Positions 32,460 through 42,786 of a stretch of 64,000 bases of DNA are shown here, one piece after another (positions within the stretch are counted from its first letter, which is position 1; each line of letters starts with the position of its first letter). Source of the DNA: Aphelocoma coerulescens (lineage: Eukaryota > Chordata > Aves > Passeriformes > Corvidae). Where the stretch lies: positions 2,356,001-2,420,000 of the forward strand of contig NW_027184084.1 in the NCBI RefSeq assembly GCF_041296385.1. The letters are read 5' to 3'. A program made the position numbers and the translations under genes. The notes beneath the pieces were generated by a model, which saw only the letters and a program-made list of their open reading frames with translations, was not told the origin of the DNA and ran no database searches.

Positions 32460-33104
32460 TGTCTTGGGGTGACGTTATGATGTGTATCCCATATCGCTGC
32501 CTATGCCCAGAAATTAATTCCTGTGCCTTTCTATGCCTCTAAACTGAGCCTGAGAGGGAGAAGAAAAACTGAGCAAAACTTTCTCAAAGCAGTTTGCAGC
32601 TTGTTCAAGGTCACATAAAGATAGGAGGTTTTTTTTTCTTCCCCAGCGCGCGGCAGGGGAGCGAAGAAGCACCCGGCTTGCTGTGTTTCAGTCATCTTTT
32701 GGCCAGTTGATTTTAGTTTCTCGTTCTCCGGAGAGAGACTGAGAGTTGGACTTTGCTTTTTTTTCTCTTGAATTCTGGATTTTCTCCCTTTGCTACTGGA
32801 CTGCTTTCAACCTCAGAGCACATCGGGAGGACTTTTCATCGGGCACAGAGGGCCTGGCCCTGGGCCAAGCCCCAGCTCCGAGGAGACCAAAGGGAGGACT
32901 CTAACGCTTTCCCAGGTTTTTCCTCCACAGCGAAAGATTTTACCATTTAACCTCATTTTCCTTTTCCCGTGTGTTTGTTAAATAAATAGTTTTATCTTCT
33001 TCACTTTCCTTCGAGGAAAATTTTTTTTTTTCCCGAACCTGGTGGGGGAGGGGTGGTTGTGCCTTCTCTCAGAGAATATTTCTAAATTTGGCCAAACCGG
33101 TACA
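32460..33104 (+). mobile_element. Solo LTR of the ERVL-B family in ERVK-C integrase
   Basis: It is flanked by GTATC (32455-32459, 33105-33109). It starts TGTCTTGGGG and ends CCGGTACA. It is 645 bp, about the length of the ERVL-B 5' LTR. It is a separate insertion event from the one at 29157, in the opposite orientation. Confidence 0.94.
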
Positions 33105-33941
33105 GTATCCCACATTCTCCTACTGGCCAAGCCATTGTCGAACGTGCTCATGGTACTTTAAAGCGTGTTTTGGACAAACAGAAAAGGGGAATGCATGGGG
33201 AAACCCCACAGAGTCGACTAGCAAAAGCTTTGTTTACAATTAATCACCTTACAGTACCACAAAATTCAAATAATCCTCTTATTCTGAATCATTTTCGCTC
33301 ATTGCAGTCTGCAGGCGAGAGACAACTGCCCCGGGCAAAAGTCTGGGTACGGAATTTACTCACTAACCAGTGGGAAGGCCCGCATGAGCTTATCGTTTGG
33401 GGTCATGGGTATGCTTGTGTTTCCACAGATACTGGCGTACGGTGGCTACCTGCAAAATGCATTTGCCCTGACCTATGGCACCAGAGGCTGTTGGGGTCCC
33501 TCCCCCGCGCCATGTAGCCCTGAGGGAGGCACGGGGTTTCCCTGCCCCTGCTCAGCCTCGTTCCCCATTGGTTGGTTTGTGTTCCCCTGCGCGGGCAAAG
33601 CAGCTCGGGCCCCGACTGTAAGAGTCCCTCAGCAGAGCCCGGCCATGCGGCTGGGGAAATAAACATCTCTGAAACATCTAGCAAGAATCCGTCCGTATAT
33701 ATTTGTTTCTTTTCCACGGGACTCCTGGTTTGATATAGGCGTGTTGCAGTATCCCCACTGCAACAAGAGGCAGAACAGGCAACCTCCAAATGATGACCAG
33801 AATGCCAACCATCCAAATGGCGACCAGAATGTAGATCATCAGCCTGATGACTCTTCTGATGATGACCAGGATGTCAACCATCAGGCGGATGGTCCTTCCA
33901 TAAGCAGAGACTGGGATGGTCCTTCCACAAGTAGAGACTGA
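33105..33941 (+). pseudogene. pol: ERVK-C integrase, C-terminal part
   Basis: The core region with the catalytic Glu (VERAHG, about 33137) and the C-terminal domain continue to 33488. They are interrupted by a 277-bp solo LTR and finish at 33766-33941 with the Asn/Asp/His-rich tail ending in a duplicated PS(I/T)SRD motif. The 3' LTR follows after about 130 bases with no env. Confidence 0.9.
33489..33765 (+). mobile_element. Short solo LTR, TSD AGAGGC
   Basis: A 277-bp block starts TGTTGGGGTCC, ends CACTGCAACA and is flanked by AGAGGC (33483-33488, 33766-33771). AATAAA at about 33658 gives the plus orientation. The 6-bp duplication suggests an ERVK/alpha-type element. No related internal sequence is in the window. 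Confidence 0.92.
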
Positions 33942-34074
33942 ACTTTAAATTTCTTGTTATGGAGTCAGATAGTTAAAGCCCTTAAGGCTATATTTAGAAT
34001 TATAACTGATGTAAATTTCTATTTAGGAATTATACCTAGTAGAGTTGTTATCTTATAAAACAGAAAGGAATAAT

Positions 34075-34416
34075 TGTGGATACAAATATGCAGCTAGCAA
34101 GAATTTCTCTTGCTTCTTTCCAGTTCTGTGAAATATTTTTCTCTCTCATGGAAGGTATTAGTAGAGTTCTATAAACGATGAGCACCTGTGACCTTGCAAA
34201 GCTTTGTTTATAGTATAGTAGAAAAATATTTTGACAATGAATGTTTTAGGATTTTAGCCAATCACCCCAAGGGATGGCTGACCCTTTGACCAATTAGACT
34301 ATGAAGAAAAAAGTCTGTAAAAGAGTTTGTAAAATAATTTATAAAGGAATCTTGCTGCACAATTCCTGCCTGTTGGATCTCTCTTCTCCTCCCTACCACT
34401 GCAGGATACCGTGATA
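34075..34416 (+). repeat. ERVK-C 3' LTR
   Basis: It starts TGTGGATAC after a degraded polypurine tract (ACAGAAAGGAATAAT) and ends CCGTGATA. It is followed by the target duplication GGAGCT. Confidence 0.93.
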
Positions 34417-35490
34417 GGAGCTGACATTAAAGAGTGTTTCAGCTGTTTAAATGCAGCCCTTGTGCTTTCAGTCCAAATCATAATGCCATTTTCAGCTGCA
34501 TTTATTGCTCTATACAAGGGTTTCACCAGCAACCCATAATTTGCTATCCACAAATTTCACCAACCTACCACCCCCAGGAAAGCTTGCATCTCTCTCACAG
34601 TGTGGATCTCTGGAAGCCAGCAGATGGCTTCTTTCAGTTCTTTGCTGAGGTGTCAGTGTCCACGGAAGATCTTAAGTCCCAAATAAACTACTGCTTCCTT
34701 GGCGATCTGTGCTTTGTCTTTAGAAACTGTATCTACTCTGTCCCAAAAAGTTTAACAAGCTTACACTGAATTGGATACGGTCATGTCTGGTCTTAGCTGC
34801 AATCAAGATATCATCAACATACTGACGGATAACCCCTCTTGTCTCTTGTCTCCTCCAATCTACCAATTCCTTTGCTAGCTGGTTTCCAAATATAGTTGGG
34901 CTATTCTTGAAACCCTGGGGTAAGACTGTCCAAGTAAGCTGACTTTTCCTCCCCATTTCAGGATTTTGCCACTCAAAAGCAAAAAGGTCCTGGCTGTTTT
35001 TATGCACAGGAATGCAGAAAAAGGCATCTTTCAGGTCCACAACAGTAAACCACCCTAATTTGCCTCAGTGTGGTCAAAAGTGTGTATGGATTGGCAACCA
35101 CTGGGTGTACGTCCTCTGTAATTTTGTAAATTGCCCTCAAGTCTTGGACTAACCGATAACTCTTACCATCAGCTTTCTTCACTGAAAGGATTGGCGTGTT
35201 ATACTTAGACTCACATTGCACTAATAACCCATGGTGGAGGAATTTTTCAATTATAGGTGCCAGTCCTTTATGACTTTCTAATTTCAAAGGATACTGTTTT
35301 TGCCTTACCAGTGTGGCTCCTGGTTTGAGTGCAATGCTCACTGGTTCTGCCTGTTTGGATCTTCCTGGAACATCACTGGCCCACACAACTGGATTGACAG
35401 CATTTTCAACTTAAATGGGGATTTCACCACATCTGTCCTGTATAAAAAGTGCAGCAACTTCACCAAATTTAGTTTCTGGAATTATAACTT
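34417..35490 (-). pseudogene. pol: ERV1-A reverse transcriptase
   Basis: Reading the minus strand from 35490: an RT N-terminal part (KQYPLKLESHKGLAPIIEKF, SVKKADGKSYRLVQDLR), a frameshift near 35040, the palm block MDLKDAFFCIPV, LPQGFKNSP and the catalytic YVDD box (about 34820). The thumb/connection remnant (GLLVKPLYRAI) lies near 34500. YVDD and LPQGFKNSP are typical of gamma-like RT. ERVK-C cuts it at 34416 and the mini-element at 35490. Confidence 0.9.
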
Positions 35491-37479
35491 TGTAGTGGTT
35501 TGGTCTAAAATACTCATTACTGTTTAACTTCTGTGAGATAAGAATTAGGAGAAACGCAAAGCAGGCACCAAACTTGAAAGAATATAAAGAAGTTTATTAA
35601 CAGACCTAAAAGAAGGGGAAAAAAAATTATACCACCTTCAGAACTCTCCTCCTCCCCCACCTTCCTCCCTTCTCCCACTGACAATGTAAAAAGACAACCC
35701 TTAAGATGTTCAGTCTGTTTACCACTTCCATAATAACCTTGTTCAGTCCATTTAGAAAGAGAAGTCTCTTCTTGCTCATGCTATGAACGCATTATCACAA
35801 CAAGACAGCCACCCACTTCCAAATATTGTTCAGTCCATTTAGGAAGAGAAGTCTCTCTGCTCGCATGCGAGTCCCTTCCCCCGACTTGCAGCTTTTCCCA
35901 CAACTGCTTTCAAGGGTCCACTCTTGAAGTTTTTTGGGGTACAATTTTAAGGTTGAGCGGTTCAGAAACAAAAACAGAGTCCCTTCTCCTTTCCTGGGAG
36001 CAAAGGGTCTTCCTCATCTTCATCTTTTGGACTATCTCTGGGAGCATCTCTAGGAACTGAGGTTTCTCCTTTCCCATTTGGAGCCAAAGTCCTCATCGCT
36101 TCCATCTCTCCCTGTCCAAAATTCTCATGAAATTACAGCTGCATCAGCATCTGCCTATCTCAGCGCAGGTGCTTTTGGTTGAGAGTTGAACACTCCACCC
36201 CCCATATCTTCATGAAATTACAACGGGATACTCTGATATATCATAACTTCACAACAGAATTTCAGCTTTAAGCATCTCCTCTTTCTCTTCCCTTAGGTTT
36301 TCAGCTCTTCACAGCACTAAAAGGGTTAATCTCACCTCGGCCTTGCAGGTTTGCAGCTGGAATGTTGAATTTTTCTTATCGCAGTGGAGAGGGGGGAGAG
36401 CCAAGCCACTCCGGCTGCCCACGGCAAGGCAGTGCGGGGGGGGTTCCACAGCTGGAACAGGTCCATCGACTCCAGGATGGCTGTGGCCTGGCCCGCCCTG
36501 GCCCAAGCAGGGCCTGGGCCAGGCTCACTGGCCCCCACACGGGGCCCGCAGCCAGCTGTCCCAGCACCGGAAACGAGAGAGAGAGCTTGGGGGGAGTCTG
36601 TCTATTCTTAAATGTGCATCACAGAGGCGGTCACAATTTTAAGTGGCTTAAAGAATTGTCCATATTCAAACTGGCCAGCTGATAGGTTCTATCAGGTCCC
36701 GGAGGAAGCTGTAAGCACCCCTTAGCAAGAACATCACTTCCGGGACTATGCTTGCTAACCTATGACATTCTTCACCCCTCGCCTCTGTGAAGACACATTC
36801 AAGAATTATTATCAAAATTACATTCAACTTCTACGATATTCCACCCCTAGACAGTGCAATACAATTAAAATATAAGTTTCTCACTATCATGCTACTTAAC
36901 TTATGATTTAATACTTGCTTTGCCCAGTATTCCTCCTAATTAATCGTTATCTCACAGTTCTTGTCAATTGCCCGCATTCACCACCATTTTGTAGCGGGTT
37001 GGGTTTGTAACCGGGCAGAAACACCAATTTAGTGTAGTGGTTTGGTCTAAAATTCTCATTACTGTTTATCTTCTGTGAGATAAGAATTAGGAGAAATGCA
37101 AAGCGGGCACCAAACTTGAAAGAATATAAAGAAGTTTATTTAACAGACCTAAAAGAAGAAAAGAGAAAAAAAAATTATACCACCTTCAGAACTCTCCTCC
37201 CCCCCCACCTTCCTCCCTTCTCCCACTGACAATGTAAAGATAACCCTTAGGATGTTAAGTCTGTTTACCACTTCCATAATAACCTTGTTTAGTCCATTAA
37301 GAAAGAGAAGTCTCTTCTTGCTTGTGCTATGAAAACAGTATCACAACGAGACAGCCACCCACTTCCAAATATTGTTCAGTCCATTTAGGAAGAGGAGTCT
37401 CTCTGCTCGCAATGTGAGTCCCTTCCCCCGACTTGCAGCTTTTCCCGCAACTGCTTTAGAGGGTCCACTCTTGAAGTCA
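35491..37479 (-). mobile_element. Mini-LTR element with 265-bp internal region and tRNA-Val primer site
   Basis: It is flanked by AACTT (35486-35490, 37480-37484). On the minus strand it has a 447-bp 5' LTR (37033-37479), a 265-bp internal region (36768-37032) and a 1277-bp 3' LTR (35491-36767). The internal region holds only a primer site and a polypurine tract (AGGCGAGGGGTGAAGAA). It has no coding capacity and must rely on another element's enzymes. The 5' LTR lacks about 840 bp of U3 directly after its first TG. A solo LTR of this family is at 39211-40499. Confidence 0.92.
37009..37026 (-). promoter_or_regulatory. Mini-element primer-binding site, tRNA-Val
   Basis: The minus strand reads TGGTGTTTCTGCCCGGTT, one mismatch from the complement of the tRNA-Val 3' end as I know it. 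The similarity extends into the T-arm. It lies six bases inside the 5' LTR. Confidence 0.7.
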
Positions 37480-37884
37480 AACTTGTACGCCCTTCCCTTT
37501 TATAAATTTAATTTCATCTTCCAATTTCTCTAACAAATCCCTCCCCAGCAATGGTTTAGGGAACTTGGGCATATAAAGGAATTGATGAGTTACCTAGTGC
37601 TTTCCCAGTTTAAATTTCAAAGGTTGGAAGAAAGGCCGTGTTTCAGTTACCCTTGTTGCCCCAACTCCATGAACAGTTTCATGACTCAATTTCCCTTCTA
37701 AAGTATTTAACACAGAATATGCTGTGCCGGTGTCTACCAGAAATTCTATATCATCTTTCCCCAGCTTGTCTATAACCAAAGGCTCTGCTGGGGGAGAAGC
37801 CTTTGGTCCCCATCATTCTGAGTCTTGTCCCAATGGGAGCTGGGGAACTAGGGGTATCTTCTTCAACATTGGACAGTCAACCTT
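37480..37884 (-). pseudogene. pro: ERV1-A protease
   Basis: The minus strand at 37594-37779 encodes a retroviral aspartic protease fragment with FLVDTGTAYS. A stop follows near 37594, and the C-terminal block [11 protein letters not shown] is read in the next frame. The mini-element separates it from RT at 35490. Confidence 0.85.
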
Positions 37885-38075
37885 CTAATGCCCTTCCTTC
37901 TTGCAATAAGCGCATGTGTCTTTGTCCCTAGGGGGAGAGGCTTTCTTAGATGACTTTTCCTGAGTATCCTTCTTCCTGGGACAGGGTTTATCTTTGTCAC
38001 TGGAGTCTCTATCTCGAAACGCTCTCCAGGCTACTTCTAACAGTTTACTTATGTCTTGAACCCCTTCTACCTTTT
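37860..38075 (-). pseudogene. gag: ERV1-A nucleocapsid
   Basis: It contains a single CCHC knuckle, CAYCKKEGH followed by a stop and then KVDC, preceded by a Lys/Arg/Ser/Pro-rich stretch. One knuckle is typical of gamma-like Gag. It is cut by the solo LTR at 38076. Confidence 0.85.
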
Positions 38076-38967
38076 TGTCTTGGTTTGAAAGACAGCTGTC
38101 TGGTAAGGAAGGCAGAAGCCTCCCATGGAATGGCAGATGCAACCCCCTTCCCTCCGAGTTATTGTAATTTTGAAATCAAGGGGCTTCTAGGCAAAGATGT
38201 GGGAAATAGGAATAACAGTTCTTTACTATTATATAGCTATATGTGTATAACCAGCCAAACAAACAACAATAACTATGGCAGTAACAGCAAACAATCACAA
38301 ACCCAGTCCCAGCCTTCTTGGCTCTCAGGCCCTTTCCCCTTGGGTGCAGTTCTGCTTGCAGCTGGTAGGGGCGCTGGCGGCTCCCGGTGAGCAGGGCAGG
38401 TGCGATGGTTTCCCCGCGGCTGCAGGGGGCGCTCCGGAGCCAGCTCGGGGAGCACGCGGCACTGGTGCCCTGGGACCCCGGGAAGGGGTGGAACAAAAAA
38501 AGCTTCACAAACCCCCTGGGCAGCCGATCCCGGTGTCCGGCCGGACCCTCGGGAGCAGCAGGCTAGAACGGCAGGGACGAGCACAAATCCTGGGTGGCAG
38601 ACGAGATGTATCCAAACGGGGAACCCCCCGGAGGTCTGGGCAGGCAGGGTGAGCACGGCTACAATGTAACGAAGGCTCGAAGCAACGGCGGGGCAGGGCG
38701 GCCACAGCGCGGCTCCAAGCGGGGCAGGGAAAACGGACTTTGGGATCCCAGGGCTTCTCCAGCAGAAGGAAAAGCGGCCGAAGAAAGCAGCCTCCCTCCC
38801 TGTCCTAATGCTGAAGACCAAACTGACCAGACACCCATATGAAACAAAAAAGTAGCCAGCTCTTTTGTTTTTCTTAACTACCCAGCCATTTGTCCCCCTG
38901 GCAAAATGCATGGGGGAAATTCCTTCAACATAAAAAAAAAAACAGGAGAGCTCCTAAAACCCCAACA
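38076..38967. mobile_element. Solo LTR, 892 bp, TSD CTTTT
   Basis: It starts TGTCTTGGTTTG, ends ACCCCAACA and is flanked by CTTTT (38071-38075, 38968-38972). It is the same family as the LTR at 24577-25488, so the family inserted twice independently into ERV1-A. It has a GC-rich middle with incidental open frames on both strands. Confidence 0.93.
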
Positions 38968-39210
38968 CTTTTGCAACTTTCTTCTTATATCATTTGAAGC
39001 CTGACCTATAAACAAATAAACTCCGTGCATTCCTCCTTCTGTTGTATCAGGATTTATGTCTGTGTATTTGGTAGCAGCTTCTCTTAACCTATACAAAAAA
39101 TCAGTAGGAGTTTCATTAGGATCTTGCTTCACTTCGTAAAGCTTCGCCCAGTTAAGAGCTTTAGGGACCCCATGCTTTAACCCATATACTATGAGATCTT
39201 GGTACCGTTT
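38968..39210 (-). pseudogene. gag: ERV1-A capsid C-terminal domain
   Basis: The minus strand reads YQDLIVYGLKHGVPKALNW, then the major homology region NETPTDFLYRLREAATKYT and the downstream helices. This is a gamma-like capsid C-terminal domain. Its upstream part is at 40500-40890, beyond the solo LTR at 39211. Confidence 0.9.
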
Positions 39211-40499
39211 TGTCATAGGTTAGCAAGCTAAGTCTCCGAAGTGCTGTCTTTTTACAGCTTCCTCCGGGACCTGACAGAACCTATCAGCTGGCCAGTTTGA
39301 ATATAGACAATTCTTTAAGCCACTTGAAATTGTGACCGCCTCTGTGTTACACACTTAAGAATAGACAAACTCCCCCCCAGCTCTCTCTCGTTTCCGGTGC
39401 TGGGACAGGTGGCTGCAGGCCCCATGCAGGGGCCAGTGGGCCCGGCCCAGGCCCTGCTTGGGCCAGGCCGGGCCGGGCCACGGCCATCCTGGAGCCGATG
39501 GCCCTGTTCCACCGGCGGAACACCCCCCACAGCGCTGCTGTGGGCAGCTGGAGCAGCTCGGCTCCCCCCCTCTCTGCTGCGATAAGCTACATTCCAGCTG
39601 CAAGGCCGAGGTGAGATTAACCCTTTTAGTGCTGTGAAGAGCTGAAAACTGAGGGAAGAGAAAGAGGAGATGCTTAAAGCTGAAATTCTGTTGTGAAGCT
39701 ATGACATATCAGAGTATCCCGTTGTAATTTCATGAAGATATGGGGGGTGGAGTGTTCAACTCTCAACCAAAAGCACCTGCGCTGAGATAGGCAGATGCTG
39801 ATGCAGCTGTAATTTCATGAGAATTTTGGACAGGGAGAGATGGAAGCGATGAGGACTTTTGCTCCAAATGGGAAAGGAGAAACCTCAGTTCCTAGAGATG
39901 CTCCCAGAGATAGTCCAAAAGATGAAGATGAGGAAGACCCTTTGCTCCCAGGAAAGGAGAAGGGCCTCTGTTCTTAGAGATGAAATGCTCCCAGAGATGG
40001 GTGAAGATAACTTTTGTTTCTGAACAGCTCAACCTTAAGATTGTACCCCAAAAAACTTCAAGAGTGGACCCTCGAAAGCAGTTGTGGGAAAAGCTGCAAG
40101 TCAGGGGAAGGGACTCGCATGCGAGCAAAGAGACTCCTCCTCTTCCTAAATGGACTGAACAAAGTTATTTGGAAGTGGGCGGCTGTCTCGTTGTGATAAT
40201 GTTTTCATAGCATGGGCAAGAGAGACTCCTCTCCCTAAATGGACTGAACAAGGTTATTATGGAAGTGGTAAACAGACTGAACATCTTAAGGGTTGTCTTT
40301 TTACATTGTCAGTGGGAGAAGGGAGGAAGGTGGGGGAGGAGGAGAGTTCTGAAGGTGGTATAATTTTTTTTCCCCTTCTTTTAGGTCTGTTAATAAACTT
40401 CTTTATATTCTTTCAAGTTTGGTGCCTCCTTTGCGTCTCTCCTAAATCTTATCTCACAGAAGATAAACAGCAATGAGTATTTTGGACCAAACCACTACA
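39211..40499 (+). mobile_element. Solo LTR of the mini-element family
   Basis: A 1289-bp unit starts TGTCATAGG, ends CCACTACA and is flanked by CGTTT (39206-39210, 40500-40504). It is the reverse complement of the mini-element's 3' LTR at 35491-36767 and defines the full LTR. AATAAA is at 40392-40397, so almost all of the LTR is U3. Confidence 0.93.
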
Positions 40500-40890
40500 C
40501 GTTTTAATCTATGCATTTGTGCTGGTACATTTGGGTCCCACCCTGGATCATCTGTTGGAAAAATTTCTGTGACCGTACCTTGTAGTGTCCCCTTAGCTAT
40601 GCTTAATTCCACAGAGTCTATAATAGCTTTGTTTACCATCTGTTTTTCAGTGGCATCAAGCAATGTCTCTATCATAGCTGCCAAATCACTCTAGTCAGGG
40701 TTGTTTTAATTGCGCTTTGTACCAAAGTAGCCGCTCTGTCTGGATTTTCTTTATATTTTCCCAGTGTACTCTTCCATTGTTCTAACTCTATGATGGAGTA
40801 TGGCACCTTCACATAGATTGGCCCTTGATTACCCGCAGCCTGTGTCAGAGGGGCTTGCAAAGCTGGCTCCCTTTTTCTCTGGTCCATTTA
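40500..40890 (-). pseudogene. gag: ERV1-A capsid N-terminal domain
   Basis: The minus strand carries IYVKVPYSIIELEQWKSTL and ENPDRAATLVQSAIKTT, then IETLLDATEKQMVNKA in a second frame. The order and residues match a gamma-like capsid start. A frameshift or stop lies near 40680. It ends at the solo LTR in codons for MHRLKR. Confidence 0.88.
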
Positions 40891-42190
40891 GCAATTGGGC
40901 TCCACTCCCTTATTGCTTTTCTTGCTATCTTTCCCCTCTTTTGCCTGCTTAAAGCATTTACCTCATCTTCCTCTTCAGAGGAACTACTTGAGCGAGAACT
41001 GTCTGATTGCGTGGAATCGGCTGTGTCGGGTCTGCCCTGGCCAGTTCTGGTACCTGGTATCACTGACAAGGACCTACTCCATCCCAAGGGTTGGACAGTG
41101 TCCCTGGGCCTGCGTGCTTCGATGATATCATCCTCTGAGCCAGTCGCTCGGTGCGTGGCGTTGTCATAGAGACTCCGACGCCTAGGAGAGATAGGAACGC
41201 TACCCCTGTGGGAGGTTCCCTCCTCGCCTTCCTGGTGGAAAGCCCTGCCTCCCGGCTCCACCTCCAAGGGAGGTGCCGTAGGCTGCACACGCTGGCTGTC
41301 CCCTCCCCTCAGTCTGTCCCCCCCAGGACCGGAGGGGAGAGAGGAGAGATGGGCGGCCAATCCCCTTCTTCCTTCAGATGCAGCCCTGCCAGAGCTGGGT
41401 CCCCACTTGGCTGCGGCGGTGGTGGTCGTGGGGGATGACCTGCTACATCGGTCGGATTTGCAGCCCGAGTCGCGGCCGGGAGGTCTCCCAGGTCCGCAGG
41501 AGGCGGTGGGGGCATCCAGTCCACCTCCCCCTTCTCCATTTTCACGGGCAGGGAGCCATCTAAAGCTGCATCTCCTCCCCTCCTTGCCCTTGGGACCCCC
41601 GTCGACTGAGGAGGAGGAGGGAGAGGAAGAGGGAGAGGGAGAGGGAGAGGGAGAGGGAGAGGGAGAGGAAGAGGAAGAGGAAGAGGAAGAGGAAGAGGAA
41701 GAGGAAGAGGAAGAGGAAGAGGAAGAGGAAGAGGAAGAAGAGGGGGAGGAGGAGGGGGAGAAGGAGGACCCATTCTCAAGGCAGGGGCTATTAGATCCAT
41801 CTCCACTTCCTCCCCCTTTGTCAGGTCCAACATAGGCTTCTTATCGTTTTTCTCTTTTTTCTTTAAAAGCAATATGTGTTCTCTTTTAGATATTTGTAAC
41901 TTGGATACAACCAAGAAGAGCTTCGCATACTCTAGTTCTAAGAAACAGTGATCTTTTCAGAGATATGCTATTAAACTTGATATTAATTTTCTGTCTAGGC
42001 TACCAAATTCTGGCCAAGCCTGGCTGTTTTCTAATTCATAAGCAGGCTAGACTAATCTAGAAAACTGAATTAATTCTGGTTTTGTAAGGGCTTTATCTTT
42101 GCCAGTCAATTTTTCCCAATTTTCTAATACTAAACTTAAAGGCGAGTTCTGTGGTATTTCATTCCCCATATGAGAAATATTACAGCCCAT
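40845..42190 (-). pseudogene. gag: ERV1-A matrix and proline-rich Gag region
   Basis: The start MGCN at 42190 offers a myristoylation glycine. Matrix runs to about 42047, hits a stop and continues in another frame (KREHILLLKKKEKNDKK). A Pro/Leu repeat follows, encoded by the simple repeat at 41610-41768, then a Ser/Glu-rich region (SSSSSEEEDE) before capsid. An acidic, proline-rich linker between matrix and capsid fits the p12-like position of gamma-like Gag. Confidence 0.85.
41610..41768. repeat. Simple repeat (GAGGGA/GAGGAA)n inside ERV1-A gag
   Basis: This is a six-base purine-rich repeat on the plus strand. On the gag strand it reads CTC/TTC-type units that encode an alternating Leu-Pro tract of roughly 20 pairs. 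It stays in frame with the flanking gag sequence. The plus-strand poly-Glu open frame over it is incidental. Confidence 0.9.
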
Positions 42191-42762
42191 GGTTTTATGC
42201 TTATAAACAGAAATTTCACAAAAATTAAGCAAAGCGATCTAAAACCACTACTATTAAGCACAGAAAGAAAACTAGAGAAGGTAGGATTCAAACTCACAAC
42301 GCTGGCGTTTCAAATTGTGGCTGGAAATAGGTTCCAAGCCTCCAAGCCATGGCACCACCTGGCTGCATGCAAAAGGGTGTTGGCTACAATCCTAAACCTT
42401 TTCACAAGGCAGGAACAAACTGACAGAGGGGATTCCCTGGAACACTCTTGAGTTCCCTGACAAGCTTCTCACAAGCTTCTAGCAAACAAAGGGGGTTCCA
42501 ACTGGAGTTGAGACCCTCCTGGACTCTCTTGAGTCCCCAAACAAACTGTAAGAGATCTCTTAACACCCAACCCAGGTGCTAACAGAATACCCCCTTTATT
42601 CATTTACTCACGTGCCTCTGTGTTGGATCTGGAGAGTTTTCTGGGCTCTTGGGGCTCCTCTGCCTCCTGGACTGCCACAACTGCCCCCCCCCAGGTGCCG
42701 GCAGAGTGGGGGGAGCGGAGCTGGATCTTTCTGAGTCCCAGAGGATTTTTGGAAGCCTCGTT
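42191..42762 (-). other. ERV1-A leader between primer site and gag
   Basis: This is a noncoding leader of about 570 bases, where a packaging signal and splice donor would be expected. I could not place either. No open frame of note occurs on the minus strand. Confidence 0.6.
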
Positions 42763-42780
42763 GTCCCATCTGGGGTGCCA
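42763..42780 (-). promoter_or_regulatory. ERV1-A primer-binding site, tRNA-Arg(CCU)
   Basis: The minus strand reads TGGCACCCCAGATGGGAC. All 18 bases match the complement of the tRNA-Arg(CCU) 3' end as I know it. It lies six bases inside the 5' LTR. Confidence 0.78.
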
Positions 42781-42786
42781 AAGAAC

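Larger units (their letters stand above)
25872..34416 (+). mobile_element. ERVK-C: RT-bearing provirus with three solo LTRs inside
   Basis: LTRs are at 25872-26213 and 34075-34416 (342 bp each), with about 15 differences by eye (4.4%). The duplication GGAGCT lies at 25866-25871 and 34417-34422. It is the only member of the ERVK-A to D group here that still contains reverse transcriptase. Solo LTRs interrupt pro (29157-29799) and integrase (32460-33104, 33489-33765). All genes are broken. Confidence 0.95.

Noticed and set aside
36343..36642. Overlapping ~100-codon frames on both strands
   Set aside because: They are inside the U3 of the mini-element LTR. The sister LTR at 39211 carries them only in part, and no protein family is recognisable.
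38273..38911. 212-codon minus-strand and 125-codon plus-strand frames
   Set aside because: Both lie in the GC-rich middle of a solo LTR whose sister copy at 24577-25488 has different frames. They are not conserved.
41407..41835. Plus-strand open frame with a long poly-Glu tract
   Set aside because: It is the reverse reading of the purine hexamer repeat inside ERV1-A gag, which is coded on the minus strand.
42262..42345. tRNA-like stretch on the minus strand in the ERV1-A leader (GAGTTTGAATCC resembling a T-arm)
   Set aside because: The T-stem has a mismatch, and I could not build a matching acceptor stem or anticodon arm. It is more likely chance or a very decayed tRNA scrap.
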